The notes under the pieces were generated by a model. The model was not told where the DNA came from. It searched no databases and saw only the letters and a program-made list of their open reading frames with translations. This document shows positions 8,829 through 17,284 of a DNA stretch of 64,000 bases, piece after piece (positions within the stretch are counted from its first letter, which is position 1; each line of letters begins with the position of its first letter). This stretch comes from Bifidobacterium ruminantium DSM 6489 (GTDB taxonomy: Bacteria; Actinomycetota; Actinomycetes; Actinomycetales; Bifidobacteriaceae): contig NZ_JDTK01000003.1 of assembly GCF_000770925.1 (NCBI RefSeq), positions 1-64,000 of the forward strand, given 5' to 3'. The translations under genes were made by a program, and so were the position numbers.

Positions 8829-9944
8829 GATGCCGGCGATTCTACGGGTGAAGTCGGCCACGAAACGGTTATGATCGACGGTCAGTGCGACGTGTACGCG
8901 GGGCACGGCCGGGTCGATGAGGCCGGCCGGATCGCCGACGGTGCGGCCGCGTGTGCCGTGGAAATCGCCCGTTTGCGTCTCGACCTTCATCGGCAGATCG
9001 AAGCATTCCACCAAACTTGGATCCAATGCGACGGCCGCGGCAAGGGGATCATGCAATGGCATGCCTGCCGAGAAGAGACGCGCATCCGTATGAAGATTCG
9101 CTGCGATCGAGAAATCGGCGATATCGGCAAGGAACGTCCGTACGCCGGTCGGCGCAGCCTGCTGGCGCCACTGTGCGGTCGCGTCGCTTCCCAGCAGACA
9201 CTGGTGTGTGACGTCCAGTCCTACCATGGTCACGTCCGCGCCGGAATGGAACACACGATCCGCCGCTTCCGGATCCTGGATGATGTTCGTTTCGGCGGTC
9301 GCATCCCAGCAGTTTCCCTCTTGGGTGAGCGTCCCTCCCATCATCACCAGCCGTAATCCGTCCGCGATATCCGGCGCTGCGGTGAGCGCCGCGTCGATGT
9401 CGCTCAGCGGTCCGGTCGCCGCCACTGTGACGTCCCTGCCGTACCGGCGGACCATGTCGATGATGAATCGTACGCCTTCCGGCGAGGCAGGCGTGCTTTC
9501 TGTACGGTCGCATGCGGTGAATGAAAGCGTGAGCGAATCGGTGGAAGGATTCGCATGGCGGTCGTGCACGTTGTAGCCGCCTACGGAAATCAGCCTACGC
9601 GATGTTAGCGTGAACGCTCCCGCCGAATCGGATGTAGACGGGTCCGCTGCCGGCCCGAATCCACCCAGGCCGTCCGTTCCATGGAATTGCGCGCATCCCG
9701 CGTCCGCGATGAAGGAATCGGCCCATGATGGATGCGTGGAGCCCGCGAGAACCGGCACATGCCGCAATCCCAGCCAATCCAGCACATATCGCGTGTTCCG
9801 CACGGCCGTATCGGCTGTCACGTTGCCATAGGTGCCGATGGCTCCCAGCAACTCGACGTCGTCGAACGTGGAGACATACGCCAGAGCCAGCGCGTCGTCG
9901 ATGCCGGTATCGACATCGAGAATCAGCTTGCGTTTGACGGACAT
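8820..9944 (-). CDS. inosine/uridine-type nucleoside hydrolase
   Basis: 374 aa from the ATG at 9944. A longer reading to 10130 overlaps the upstream gene and lacks family similarity. The N-terminal signature ILDVDTGIDDALAL (Asp10, 12, 16, 17) is the calcium and ribose site of the family, which hydrolyses the N-glycosidic bond of nucleosides. The family-typical MGGTLTQEGN and NIIQDPEAADRVF segments follow. It starts 5 bp after the binding-protein gene, so it is probably co-translated with an NMT1/ThiY-like uptake system. The substrate is unknown: a pyrimidine nucleoside or a thiamine-related nucleoside are both possible. Its last codons lie in a 32-bp palindrome. Confidence 0.92.
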   Translation of the reverse strand: MSVKRKLILDVDTGIDDALALAYVSTFDDVELLGAIGTYGNVTADTAVRNTRYVLDWLGLRHVPVLAGSTHPSWADSFIADAGCAQFHGTDGLGGFGPAADPSTSDSAGAFTLTSRRLISVGGYNVHDRHANPSTDSLTLSFTACDRTESTPASPEGVRFIIDMVRRYGRDVTVAATGPLSDIDAALTAAPDIADGLRLVMMGGTLTQEGNCWDATAETNIIQDPEAADRVFHSGADVTMVGLDVTHQCLLGSDATAQWRQQAAPTGVRTFLADIADFSIAANLHTDARLFSAGMPLHDPLAAAVALDPSLVECFDLPMKVETQTGDFHGTRGRTVGDPAGLIDPAVPRVHVALTVDHNRFVADFTRRIAGIRR

Positions 9945-9949
9945 CAGAC

Positions 9950-11008
9950 TCACTTCAGGAATTCGTCGGTCGAGATGTTCTTGGCCACCGGCACGGTGTG
10001 TACTGTCTTGCCATGCGAATCGGTGTAGGCGTCCTCTTTGGCGAGAAAATCGAAATACTGTTGCGCGCCCTTGGTGTCGTTCGTGCCGAACACGAACGAG
10101 CCATCCTTGATCTTCGCCGGATCGCCCCAATACTGGCCGTCCACGATGGTCTTCATGCTCTTCTTGACGAAAGCGAGCTTGAGATTCGCGTCGGGGGCTT
10201 CTTTGACGAGAATCGCGGCCGCATCATCGGGATGCGAGTAGGCGTATTCATACCCCTTCTTGGTGGCCTGCACGAACTTCCTTACGAGAGTCGGATTGGA
10301 GGATATGGTCTTGTCGCTGGTGATAATGCCGATGGTGTCGGCGTTGCCTGGCACGCCATAATCCGGCTCGGTGAAGCAGTTGAGCTTCGGGCCGTACATA
10401 TCGGCCTGCACCCCTTCCCAAGTGGCGTAGAAGCCGCCAAAATCGGCTTTGCCGCTGGACAGCGTCTGGAATGTGGATGTGCCCACGGTCACTTTGTCGA
10501 ACGTGCCTTTGCCGCCGTCCGTCTGGATCATGCGGCGGATCACCGCGTCGGATTCGTTCGAGCCGAACGTGGCGAAGGTCTTGCCATCGAAATCCTTTGG
10601 GGATTTGATCGCCTTGTTCGAGGCGAGCGAACACCAGATGGCGCTCGGCTTCTGCTGCACCTGCATAACCTGTTTGATTTTCGCGCCCTTGGTGGTGTAC
10701 ATGCCCACGTTGGTCAGATTCGACAGCGCGAAATCGGCCTGGCCGTTGTTCACCGCTTGTTCGGCGCCGGCCTGTGCCACCGCCACGATGTCCACATCAA
10801 GGCCGACCTGCTTGAAGTACCCCTTGTTTTTCGCCACATACACGCCGATATGGTTGGTGTCTGGCGCCCATGACAGCATGAACGTCACTTTTTTTAGACC
10901 ATTTCCCGATTCGTCGGCATTGTTGCTGTGCCCACATGCGGCGACGCCGGCAAGCATGGTGATTGCGCCGAGAAGTGCGATTGCCTTGTGGAGGACTGTC
11001 TTCTTCAT
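9950..11008 (-). CDS. ABC transporter substrate-binding lipoprotein, NMT1/THI5-like (ThiY-like)
   Basis: 352 aa. The lipoprotein signal peptide ends at the lipobox GVAAC, with lipidated Cys25. The mature part begins KKVTFMLSWAPDTNHIGVYVAKNKGYF, the hallmark of the NMT1/THI5-like family, which includes pyrimidine (HMP) and riboflavin precursor binders. AAGGGAAA precedes the ATG. It is downstream of the permease gene and directly upstream of the nucleoside hydrolase. The operator-like motif shared with thiE-thiC (see 12266-12284) supports a thiamine-precursor role. The ligand is inferred, not shown. Confidence 0.85.
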   Translation of the reverse strand: MKKTVLHKAIALLGAITMLAGVAACGHSNNADESGNGLKKVTFMLSWAPDTNHIGVYVAKNKGYFKQVGLDVDIVAVAQAGAEQAVNNGQADFALSNLTNVGMYTTKGAKIKQVMQVQQKPSAIWCSLASNKAIKSPKDFDGKTFATFGSNESDAVIRRMIQTDGGKGTFDKVTVGTSTFQTLSSGKADFGGFYATWEGVQADMYGPKLNCFTEPDYGVPGNADTIGIITSDKTISSNPTLVRKFVQATKKGYEYAYSHPDDAAAILVKEAPDANLKLAFVKKSMKTIVDGQYWGDPAKIKDGSFVFGTNDTKGAQQYFDFLAKEDAYTDSHGKTVHTVPVAKNISTDEFLK

Positions 11009-11271
11009 TCCTTGCGATTTCCCTTGAATCCCGTTGCTTTACCGTTTTCTAGGGATTGATGCTGCGGACGGAGTTCGGGCAGAAAACGATACGAAGGGCC
11101 CAGCCCCCGTTCGTCCAATGCCCCCGACGTTCCTTGTGGTGTCCTATCGTTCGTATGACTTCCCATACGACGCCGAGACGTGGAACATTGCCGGTTTGCC
11201 ACACATTGGCTTGACAGCGCATCTTATTATACGGGTCGGCCTGACGAGCGGGTTGTGCCGGCATGCGGATC

Positions 11272-12075
11272 TCACTGCCCGGCATCAGGATCCTCGTCCT
11301 CGCCTACGGGCCCGAGCAGCACGCGCTCACTCAGGTTCACCAGGCACATGAGCACGCCGGTGATGGCGATGATGACCAGCGTGGCCGAGAAGATGAGCGG
11401 CGTGCGGAACGAATTGTAGGCTGCCTGCAGCCAGATGCCGAGGCCCTTGCGCGCACCTAGGTATTCCGCGGTGGCGGCGGTGGCGAAGATATAGGCGGCG
11501 GAGACGCGGATGCCGCCGTAGATTTGCCGGGCGGCCACGCGCAGCTTCACATGCCACAGCGTCCACGCGCGGGTCGCGCCGCATGTCAGCGCCACATCCG
11601 AATAGAACTGCGGCACCGCTTCCAGACCACGGATTGTCTGCACCGCGATCGGGAACAGGCCGAATACGGCCACGATCACGATTTTGCCGGAAATTTCGAA
11701 ACCGAACCAGATCAGAAATAGCGGTGCGATTGAAATCAGCGGCATCGTCTGGGCGGCGGACAGCAGTGGGAACAGCGCCGCGTTCGCAATACGGGAGCAG
11801 TACAGCAGAATCCCGATCAAGATGCCGCATGCTACGGCAAGCAGGAAACCGACGGTACCTTCCAGTAGCGTGACCTGCGTCGCCGGCCATAGTGTGGGCC
11901 AGGTTTCGACGGTCGCCTGAGCAATCTCACTGGGGGAGGCGATCATCGTGGACGGCACATGCTCTATTCGTACCCATGCCTCCCATACCGCCAGCAGCAA
12001 CACGATGGCGATCACTGTCGGAATACGACGTTTCATCATGTCAAGCAGTTTGTGTTGAACGTGCGCTTTTGCCAT
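11272..12075 (-). CDS. ABC transporter permease, SsuC/ThiX-like
   Basis: 267 aa with about six membrane segments. The EAA-type loop reads EYLGARKGLGIWLQAA, the contact for the ATPase subunit. N-terminal SEIAQATVETWPTL and TLLEGTVGFLLAVACGI are typical of taurine/nitrate/ThiX-type permeases. AAGGTG precedes the ATG. It is the first gene of a unit with the NMT1-like lipoprotein 263 bp downstream. No ATP-binding subunit gene lies in this unit, so an ATPase encoded elsewhere must be used. Confidence 0.9.
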   Translation of the reverse strand: MAKAHVQHKLLDMMKRRIPTVIAIVLLLAVWEAWVRIEHVPSTMIASPSEIAQATVETWPTLWPATQVTLLEGTVGFLLAVACGILIGILLYCSRIANAALFPLLSAAQTMPLISIAPLFLIWFGFEISGKIVIVAVFGLFPIAVQTIRGLEAVPQFYSDVALTCGATRAWTLWHVKLRVAARQIYGGIRVSAAYIFATAATAEYLGARKGLGIWLQAAYNSFRTPLIFSATLVIIAITGVLMCLVNLSERVLLGPVGEDEDPDAGQ

Positions 12076-12265
12076 CGTTCACCTTGCTTTCTGCGTCAAA
12101 GTGGACGCGCACATGGTCGGTGGCGAGAAACCAGTAAGGTGAGGAGCCTGTTCGCCCACCGGCCAGAAATGTTCAGTTACCGGCACGCCAGTATAGACGA
12201 TGGTGCGGAAACGCAGTGCCGTAGTCAGGAAACGGAACGGCGGCACCTTCCATACGCGATGCAAA

Positions 12266-12284
12266 CGTATATATGTCGTATATA
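12266..12284. promoter_or_regulatory. operator-like motif shared with thiE-thiC
   Basis: The motif CGTATATATGTCGTATATA differs by one base from CGTATATATTTCGTATATA found upstream of thiE-thiC at 20969-20987. The shared sequence and the related gene functions suggest one transcription factor for thiamine synthesis and precursor uptake. The regulator is not in the window. Confidence 0.6.
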
Positions 12285-12286
12285 AC

Positions 12287-12324
12287 AATGTGTCCTCCGC
12301 ACCATACGATGCGAAGGACACATT
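12287..12324 (-). terminator. terminator of cscA
   Basis: AATGTGTCCT and AGGACACATT (12287-12296 with 12315-12324) form a perfect 10-bp stem with an extra CGC/GCG inner pairing. On the minus strand the stem is followed by TTGTTATATAC. It separates the sucrose locus from the transporter operon. Confidence 0.65.
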
Positions 12325-12392
12325 CCCCCTTGCTACTGCCTTGTGGCTGATTGCCTGCCGTTCGTATATGTCATGACGCGGCAGACGTCTCG

Positions 12393-13949
12393 TTACTCGA
12401 GTCCGATGGACTTCAGACGATGAAGCATCAAGGACTTGACCTCAAGCGTACCGGACTCGGATTCGAGCTTGATGGCACGCGGGCCTTCGGAGGCATAGCT
12501 GTAGGAGCTGAGCACCTGACGGCCGTCGTTCACATATACCTCCACGCAGCCGCGATCCACGAACACACGCAGTTTGAGCTCTCCCGAAGCGAGTTCGGCG
12601 TCCGATAGCGGGGCCGCGCGATAACCGCGGTCGCCTCGGGCGTTGGCCTGGCGGTCCACCACCACGCGGCCGATCTGGTCGTCGTATGCCACGTAAGTGT
12701 AGGCGCCGTCCTCGGTGGCGTGGATTTTCAAGCCTGCACGTTCGGCGGTGGAGGCGTTGAGATCGATGGTCATCTCGATTTCCACAGCTTCGGCGTCATC
12801 GGAGATGATTCGTTCTTCGTTGATGGCCAAGCTAATCGAGCCATGGTCGAAGGAATCTTCGCGCAGACCCTCCATCTCCGCCACGGGAGCGGTATGCAGG
12901 TCGCCGTCCGCGCCCAGCGTGATCTCACGCGGTAGGGTCAGATTGCCGCACCAGCCGTCATCCTCCATGCAGATCGGGGCTACGAACGGGCTCATCCATC
13001 CGTAGACGATCTGGCGCTTGCCGTCATTGAAGGACTGCGGGGCATAGTAGTTGTGGCCGCAATCCCACAGACGGAATTCGGTTTCCGGCTTGAACTGCTC
13101 GCCCGGCGTCCAGGTGCCGATCATGTAGCCGGCGTTGTTGACGTTGCGGTTCATGAAGCCGGACGGCTGAGCGCCCATGGCGGAGAAGCCGATAACCCAC
13201 TTCTCGTTGCCTTCGACGTCCTTGATCGGGAAGAAGTCCGGGCACTCAAGCATAAACACGTCCGGATCCGGATGCTCGAACAGCACCTGCTCATAGGTCC
13301 ACTTGACCATGTCATCGGAGGAGAACAGCCACATCTGGCCGCGCTTCTCGGCAGAGGAGACACCGAAGGTCATGTACCACTTGTCGCCGGTCTTCCAGAC
13401 CTTCGGGTCGCGGTAGTGGTGGTTCACCTTGTCGGTCGGGCAATCAATGACCATACCGCGCTTAGTGGCGCTGGTCAGCTCATCGTTGTCTGGTTCGGCG
13501 AGCATCTGCACCTGCCAGTCGCCGCCGGTGTTGTCCTTGCCGTTGGCCCAACGGTGGCCGGTGTAGTAGAACCTGAGCTTGCCGTCATCGCCGATCACCG
13601 CGGAACCGGAGAACACGCCGTCCTTCTCCTCTTCCAGCGAAGGGGCGAACATAATCGGCTCGCGCTTCCAGTTGACCATGTCGGTGGAGGAGACGTGACC
13701 CCAATGCATCGGCCCCCACTGGGTGCCGTACGGGTGTAGCTGGTAGAACACATGCCAACGGCCCTTGTAGTAGCACAGGCCGTTCGGGTCGTTGATCCAG
13801 CCGCCATTGGAGGCGATATGGAACTTCGGGTACCAGCGGTTGTTGCGCTTGGCTGCGAAATCGGCGACGCCGGCCTCGGCCTTGGCGAGTTCTTCGTCGT
13901 GATTCTTGATTTCGTGGAGGACGGGTGCGTCCGGAGTGAAGCCAGTCAT
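12393..13949 (-). CDS. cscA: beta-fructofuranosidase (sucrose/FOS hydrolase, GH32)
   Basis: 518 aa. It hydrolyses sucrose and short fructo-oligosaccharides to release fructose. GH32 catalytic motifs are all present: WINDPNG with nucleophile Asp54, RDP with transition-state stabiliser Asp181, and EC with acid/base Glu235. The C-terminal beta-sandwich ends in FVDRGCVEVYVNDGRQVLSSY. No signal peptide is visible, so it acts in the cytosol after uptake by the adjacent symporter. AGAAAGG precedes the ATG. It is the last gene of cscB-cscA transcription, with a hairpin in the 164-bp gap between them. Confidence 0.96.
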   Translation of the reverse strand: MTGFTPDAPVLHEIKNHDEELAKAEAGVADFAAKRNNRWYPKFHIASNGGWINDPNGLCYYKGRWHVFYQLHPYGTQWGPMHWGHVSSTDMVNWKREPIMFAPSLEEEKDGVFSGSAVIGDDGKLRFYYTGHRWANGKDNTGGDWQVQMLAEPDNDELTSATKRGMVIDCPTDKVNHHYRDPKVWKTGDKWYMTFGVSSAEKRGQMWLFSSDDMVKWTYEQVLFEHPDPDVFMLECPDFFPIKDVEGNEKWVIGFSAMGAQPSGFMNRNVNNAGYMIGTWTPGEQFKPETEFRLWDCGHNYYAPQSFNDGKRQIVYGWMSPFVAPICMEDDGWCGNLTLPREITLGADGDLHTAPVAEMEGLREDSFDHGSISLAINEERIISDDAEAVEIEMTIDLNASTAERAGLKIHATEDGAYTYVAYDDQIGRVVVDRQANARGDRGYRAAPLSDAELASGELKLRVFVDRGCVEVYVNDGRQVLSSYSYASEGPRAIKLESESGTLEVKSLMLHRLKSIGLE

Positions 13950-14035
13950 CGTTGAATAGCCTTTCTTAATGATTGTTGAATCTTGCGATTGTTGAATTGT
14001 TGCTTATTGAATTTTTAGATAAAAGTTTTAAGAAT

Positions 14036-14074
14036 GCTGCCCGAAACGGAAAAAGGGAAAACGCTTCGGGCAGC
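14036..14074 (-). terminator. hairpin between cscB and cscA
   Basis: GCTGCCCGAA pairs with TTCGGGCAGC (14036-14045 with 14065-14074). On the minus strand it follows the cscB stop and is succeeded by an AT-rich stretch rather than a clean T tract. It could be a leaky terminator or an mRNA-stabilising hairpin that sets the cscB:cscA ratio. Confidence 0.55.
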
Positions 14075-14113
14075 ACGATTTAGTTGTGTTCTTGCCGATT
14101 TTGGCGGTTACGC

Positions 14114-15445
14114 TTAGGCCTTCACTTCCGTTTCGGCTGCTTTCATGGCCTTGAGCTGCTTGTCGGTGTAGAACGGGTCGCCGCCGACTTCCTGATTGTC
14201 CTTCTTGATCACGAAGATGCCGTAGATCAGAGCGGCCAGCACGATGCCCGAGATGGTGAAGAAGGTCGGGCGGTCACCGAGGTGGTCGTGCAGGGCGCCC
14301 ATCGGGGTGGAGAAGATCACCTGGCCGACCTGGGAAGCGATCTGGAAGCCCACCATGTAGAGGGTTGCGGAAAGCTTGGTGTCGAAGTGCAGGGTGAAGT
14401 AGCGGAACGCCGGCAGGCAGAACAGCGGAACCTCGATGGAGTGGAACAGCTTGACGATGGACACGCTGACCGGATCGTGGAACACGCCGCACAGACCGAT
14501 ACGGGCGAACATCACGGTGGCGCCGAGCAGCAGGGAGTTACGCACGCCGATCTTCTTCATGATGATCGGGACGACGCCCATCATGGCGGACTCAAGGAAC
14601 ACCTGGAAGGAGTTCAGGGTGCCGTAGGTGGCGTTGCCGATTTCGGTGGTCGAGAAAAGGGAGGCGTAGTAGTTCGGGAACATCTGCTGATCGAACACGG
14701 TGTAGAAGGTGTTGGTGAACAGCATGAAGACGATGAGCACCCACAGGGTCGGCATCTTCAGAACAGCGAGCATTTCCTTGAAGGACGGGTTGGTCGGAGT
14801 TGCGTTCGGATCAGCTTCCTTCTTGAGTTCTTCCTTCTGCTCGGCCGGAACCCAGAAAGCATAGACGCACAGCATGCTGAGGCCGCAGATGGAACCAACC
14901 CAGAAGTTCAGCAGCGGGTTGATGTTGAACAGGAAGCCTGCGCACAGTGCCACGACAGCGTAGCCGAAGGAGCCCCAAGCGCGGGACTGACCGTATTCGA
15001 AGCCGAACTTACGGGAGTAACGTTCGGTGATGGCTTCGAACAGGGAGCAGCCGGCCATGAAGCCTGCGGACAGCACGATGGAGCCGAGAAGCACGCCGAT
15101 GAAGCGGGTGGTGCCGCCGGCGGTCAGCATCGGTGCGTACACGAACTGGACGAACGGGCCGACGAGCGCCGCGACCGCGGAGATGAAGATCACGAGCTTG
15201 CGCTTGATGCCCAGCTGGTCCTGGATGGCGCCGTACGCGAACATGATGACCAGGGTTGCGAGGGAATTGATGGAGTAGATCTGGCCCTGCTCCGCCGAGC
15301 TCATGCCCAGGCCGTGGGTCGGGTCGGTGAGCCAGCGGGAGAAGAAGGACCACCAGATGCCCCAGGAGCAGAAGAACATGAAGATGCCGAAAGAGCTCTG
15401 CAGGTAGGAAGGATTCTTCCAAGCAGAACGTGTGTTGCTTGCCAT
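14114..15445 (-). CDS. cscB: sucrose/oligosaccharide:H+ symporter (LacY/CscB family, MFS)
   Basis: 443 aa from the ATG at 15445. An upstream in-frame ATG at 15574 would lie inside the promoter, and its extra residues are not conserved-looking. Twelve membrane segments are expected. The N-terminus SSFGIFMFFCSWGIWWSFFSRWLTD and the loop QDQLGIKRKL are typical of oligosaccharide:H+ symporters such as LacY and CscB. It imports sucrose or short fructo-oligosaccharides for the cytosolic GH32 enzyme. A purine-rich GAGAA precedes the start. The promoter with overlapping CscR-type operators lies at 15564-15614. Confidence 0.93.
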   Translation of the reverse strand: MASNTRSAWKNPSYLQSSFGIFMFFCSWGIWWSFFSRWLTDPTHGLGMSSAEQGQIYSINSLATLVIMFAYGAIQDQLGIKRKLVIFISAVAALVGPFVQFVYAPMLTAGGTTRFIGVLLGSIVLSAGFMAGCSLFEAITERYSRKFGFEYGQSRAWGSFGYAVVALCAGFLFNINPLLNFWVGSICGLSMLCVYAFWVPAEQKEELKKEADPNATPTNPSFKEMLAVLKMPTLWVLIVFMLFTNTFYTVFDQQMFPNYYASLFSTTEIGNATYGTLNSFQVFLESAMMGVVPIIMKKIGVRNSLLLGATVMFARIGLCGVFHDPVSVSIVKLFHSIEVPLFCLPAFRYFTLHFDTKLSATLYMVGFQIASQVGQVIFSTPMGALHDHLGDRPTFFTISGIVLAALIYGIFVIKKDNQEVGGDPFYTDKQLKAMKAAETEVKA

Positions 15446-15563
15446 TTTGATTCTCTTTTTCTCTTCGCGATGCCGCTGCCGCGCGGTATCGACCGCTTCT
15501 AATGTTGATCTGGCTTTCGCCGGTTCGTTCTCAGCTGCCGTGCCGAAAGCGAACATGGCTATA

Positions 15564-15591
15564 AGATAACACATCGCAAGGGATTCGTCAA
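15564..15591 (-). promoter_or_regulatory. cscB promoter
   Basis: On the minus strand TTGACG (15586-15591) and TTATCT (15564-15569) are separated by 16 bp, giving a credible -35/-10 pair about 110 bp before cscB. The -35 overlaps the downstream LacI-type operator, so bound repressor would exclude RNA polymerase. Confidence 0.65.
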
Positions 15592-15614
15592 ACGTTTGAC
15601 GTCAAACGTTTGAC
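15587..15614. promoter_or_regulatory. two abutting LacI-family operators
   Basis: The 14-bp palindrome GTCAAACGTTTGAC occurs twice with no spacer (15587-15600 and 15601-15614). It has the central CG of LacI-family operators and lies between the LacI gene and cscB. The natural ligand of the complex is probably the adjacent regulator. Confidence 0.85.
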
Positions 15615-15626
15615 GTCAATGATTGC

Positions 15627-15648
15627 AACACCTAAAGAAGTGTTGAAA
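15627..15648 (-). terminator. small hairpin after the LacI gene
   Basis: CAACAC pairs with GTGTTG across a short A-rich loop, with TTT on the minus-strand side. It lies between the LacI gene and the cscB operators and may separate the two transcripts. The stem is short, so this is tentative. Confidence 0.35.
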
Positions 15649-15726
15649 TTACAGGGAATCGCAATACGGGCAGAAGCGTGAAACCATCTTTTGGCATGTC
15701 GGGTGCGTTGCGCACGCCGATCGCAG

Positions 15727-16773
15727 TCAGTGAACCACGACCGAGCCCTTTTCCAGCAGCGCGCAGTGGATCTTCGCCGGAATTGGCGCGTTGAGCGGCG
15801 GCAGGGGAGCTCTAGTATCCGGCCAGACGCTGGTATCCACGTCTTTGCCCTCGATCATGGAGATCAGCTTGCAGGCGGACCAGTATCCCATCTCGTAATG
15901 CGGCAGTTCGACGGTGGTCAATTGCGGTTCCAGTGTCTCCGCGAACACGCGGTGGTTGTCCACGCCGACCACGGAAATATCCTTGCCGACCGTCAGTCCA
16001 CGGCGAGCCGCGCATTCGTACACATACCAAGCTCGTGCGTCGTTGAAGCAGAAGAAGCCATCGGGATGGGTGTCATCGAACAGTTTGCTAACCGCGCGTA
16101 GCGCCGGTCCGTTGTTCAGCACATTGCAGACCAATGAGGGATCGAAAACGCGGCCGGCATCGTGCAGCGCCGCTTGATATCCAGCCAAGCGTCCGTCCTG
16201 CGCGATCATGCTTTCCGAGCATCCGACGTAGGCGATGCGTTCGCAGCCGGCTTTGATGAGCCTATTCGTGGCATCGTACGCGATCATGAACTCATCGGGT
16301 TCGACGCTGGGTATCTTGTTGTCGTGGTCGGTGGCGTCCACCATCACGACTGGGTAGTCGTCCAGCGATTTCGGCACTTGGGCGATGCGGTTGGACATCT
16401 TTGAATAGAAGAATCCGTCCACGCCGTACCTTTTCAGTGTGGCGATCTCGTTTTCCTCGCTCGCCTTGCCGTCGGTGCTGACGGTGAACAGCATGTAGCC
16501 GTAGGCGCTGGCCGCGTCCTGCGCGCCCAGAATGATGCCGCCCGCGTACGGTGTGGTGGCGACTTCCTCGCTGATGAAGCCGAGAATGCGGGTTTTGTTG
16601 GTGCGTAGGCTTCGCGCCAACGGGTTGATCTTGTACCCGAGTTCGGTCGCCTTGTTCCGCACCAGCGAAGCAAGCGTGGGATTCACCCTGCCTTCGTCAC
16701 GTCCGTTGAGCACGAGGGACACCGTGGAAATGGATACCCCTGTCTGTTCGGCGATTTCCTTCATCGTGGTCAT
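15727..16773 (-). CDS. cscR: LacI-family transcriptional regulator of the sucrose locus
   Basis: 348 aa from the ATG at 16773; a second ATG at 16764 begins the helix-turn-helix itself (MKEIAEQTGVSISTVSLVLNG). The rest is a periplasmic-binding-like sugar domain (ILGFISEEVATTPYAGGIILGAQ, ending in PLPPLNAPIPAKI). It is expected to repress cscB-cscA until a sugar binds. A TATAGT box lies 9 bp before the ATG with no Shine-Dalgarno, so the transcript is probably leaderless. Two matching palindromes stand in front of cscB. The symbol follows the csc naming by context. Confidence 0.9.
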   Translation of the reverse strand: MTTMKEIAEQTGVSISTVSLVLNGRDEGRVNPTLASLVRNKATELGYKINPLARSLRTNKTRILGFISEEVATTPYAGGIILGAQDAASAYGYMLFTVSTDGKASEENEIATLKRYGVDGFFYSKMSNRIAQVPKSLDDYPVVMVDATDHDNKIPSVEPDEFMIAYDATNRLIKAGCERIAYVGCSESMIAQDGRLAGYQAALHDAGRVFDPSLVCNVLNNGPALRAVSKLFDDTHPDGFFCFNDARAWYVYECAARRGLTVGKDISVVGVDNHRVFAETLEPQLTTVELPHYEMGYWSACKLISMIEGKDVDTSVWPDTRAPLPPLNAPIPAKIHCALLEKGSVVVH

Positions 16774-16782
16774 AATCGCAAC

Positions 16783-16788
16783 ACTATA
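16783..16788 (-). promoter_or_regulatory. -10 box of a leaderless LacI-family gene
   Basis: TATAGT on the minus strand ends 9 bp before the ATG at 16773. With transcription starting about 7 bp downstream of a -10, the mRNA would begin within a few bases of the start codon. No Shine-Dalgarno is present, which agrees. Confidence 0.5.
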
Positions 16789-16803
16789 CCCAAACAAAAG
16801 CGA

Positions 16804-16833
16804 AAGGCGTGCTTTTCCCAGAAAACGCGCCTT
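16804..16833 (-). terminator. terminator of the thiamine operon
   Basis: AAGGCG/CGCCTT with an inner TTTTC/GAAAA stem lies 30 bp after the thiamine-binding-protein stop. On the minus strand the stem is followed by TCGCTTTTGTTT. It ends the thi transcript just before the LacI gene. Confidence 0.65.
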
Positions 16834-16862
16834 ACGTGTGGAATGCCCTGTTCCGTCAGGGG

Positions 16863-17228
16863 TTATTTCGACAGAATCTCGTTCACCAGTTCCTGCTTGG
16901 CATGGATCTGCCCCTCGAAACCGGGACGGATGTCGAGACGGATCACCACGTCGGTGCGGTAACCCTGGCCGGCAAGCTTCATGGTGGCGTCGCGAATCAC
17001 CTTGAGCACGTCATCGATGTCGCCTTCGATATTGGTGAACATCGCGTTCGTCTCATTCGGCAGACCGGATTCTCGGATCACATCCACGGCTTGCGCCACG
17101 TACGTGGACTTCTCCGGGCTTGCACCGGCGGGGGAGATGGCCACCGCGGCAAGCGTGTTGATATACGGTTTGCCTGTTTTCGGATCGACAGGCACTTCCT
17201 GCTTTTCGGCATTGCGATCGAGCGTCAT
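16863..17228 (-). CDS. thiamine-binding protein (MTH1187/YkoF-like family)
   Basis: 121 aa. The start at 17228 follows GAAAGGAA. The core ISPAGASPEKSTYVAQAVDVI and MFTNIEGDIDDVLKVIRDA is the MTH1187/YqgV-type thiamine-binding fold (Pfam Thiamine_BP). These small cytosolic proteins bind thiamine or HMP-like ligands, and their exact role is unclear. The gene is the last of the thiM, thiE-thiC, thiD unit, 56 bp after thiD, which fits a thiamine function. Confidence 0.88.
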   Translation of the reverse strand: MTLDRNAEKQEVPVDPKTGKPYINTLAAVAISPAGASPEKSTYVAQAVDVIRESGLPNETNAMFTNIEGDIDDVLKVIRDATMKLAGQGYRTDVVIRLDIRPGFEGQIHAKQELVNEILSK

Positions 17229-17284
17229 GATGTTCCTTTCTTGCGGTTGCGCGTACTTGCTTTGTCTGCGATGGATTGTGCGGT

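Larger units (their letters stand above)
12076..12392 (-). promoter_or_regulatory. control region between cscA and the NMT1-like transporter genes
   Basis: This 317-bp gap holds no gene. On the minus strand it contains, in order, the cscA terminator hairpin (12287-12324), an operator-like palindrome (12266-12284) and a TATACT -10-like box at 12190-12195. A possible leader hairpin follows (12115-12164), pairing CGGTGG-CGA with TCG-CCACCG. The -35 is not obvious and no TPP aptamer is recognisable. Confidence 0.55.

Noticed and set aside
9945..10130. 62-residue N-terminal extension of the nucleoside hydrolase
   Set aside because: It overlaps the lipoprotein gene, and the family motif begins just after the ATG at 9944.
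11009..11271. Decayed ATPase gene between the permease and lipoprotein genes
   Set aside because: No Walker A, signature or Walker B motif was found in any frame. Only a TATAAT-like box at 11226-11231 on minus is visible.
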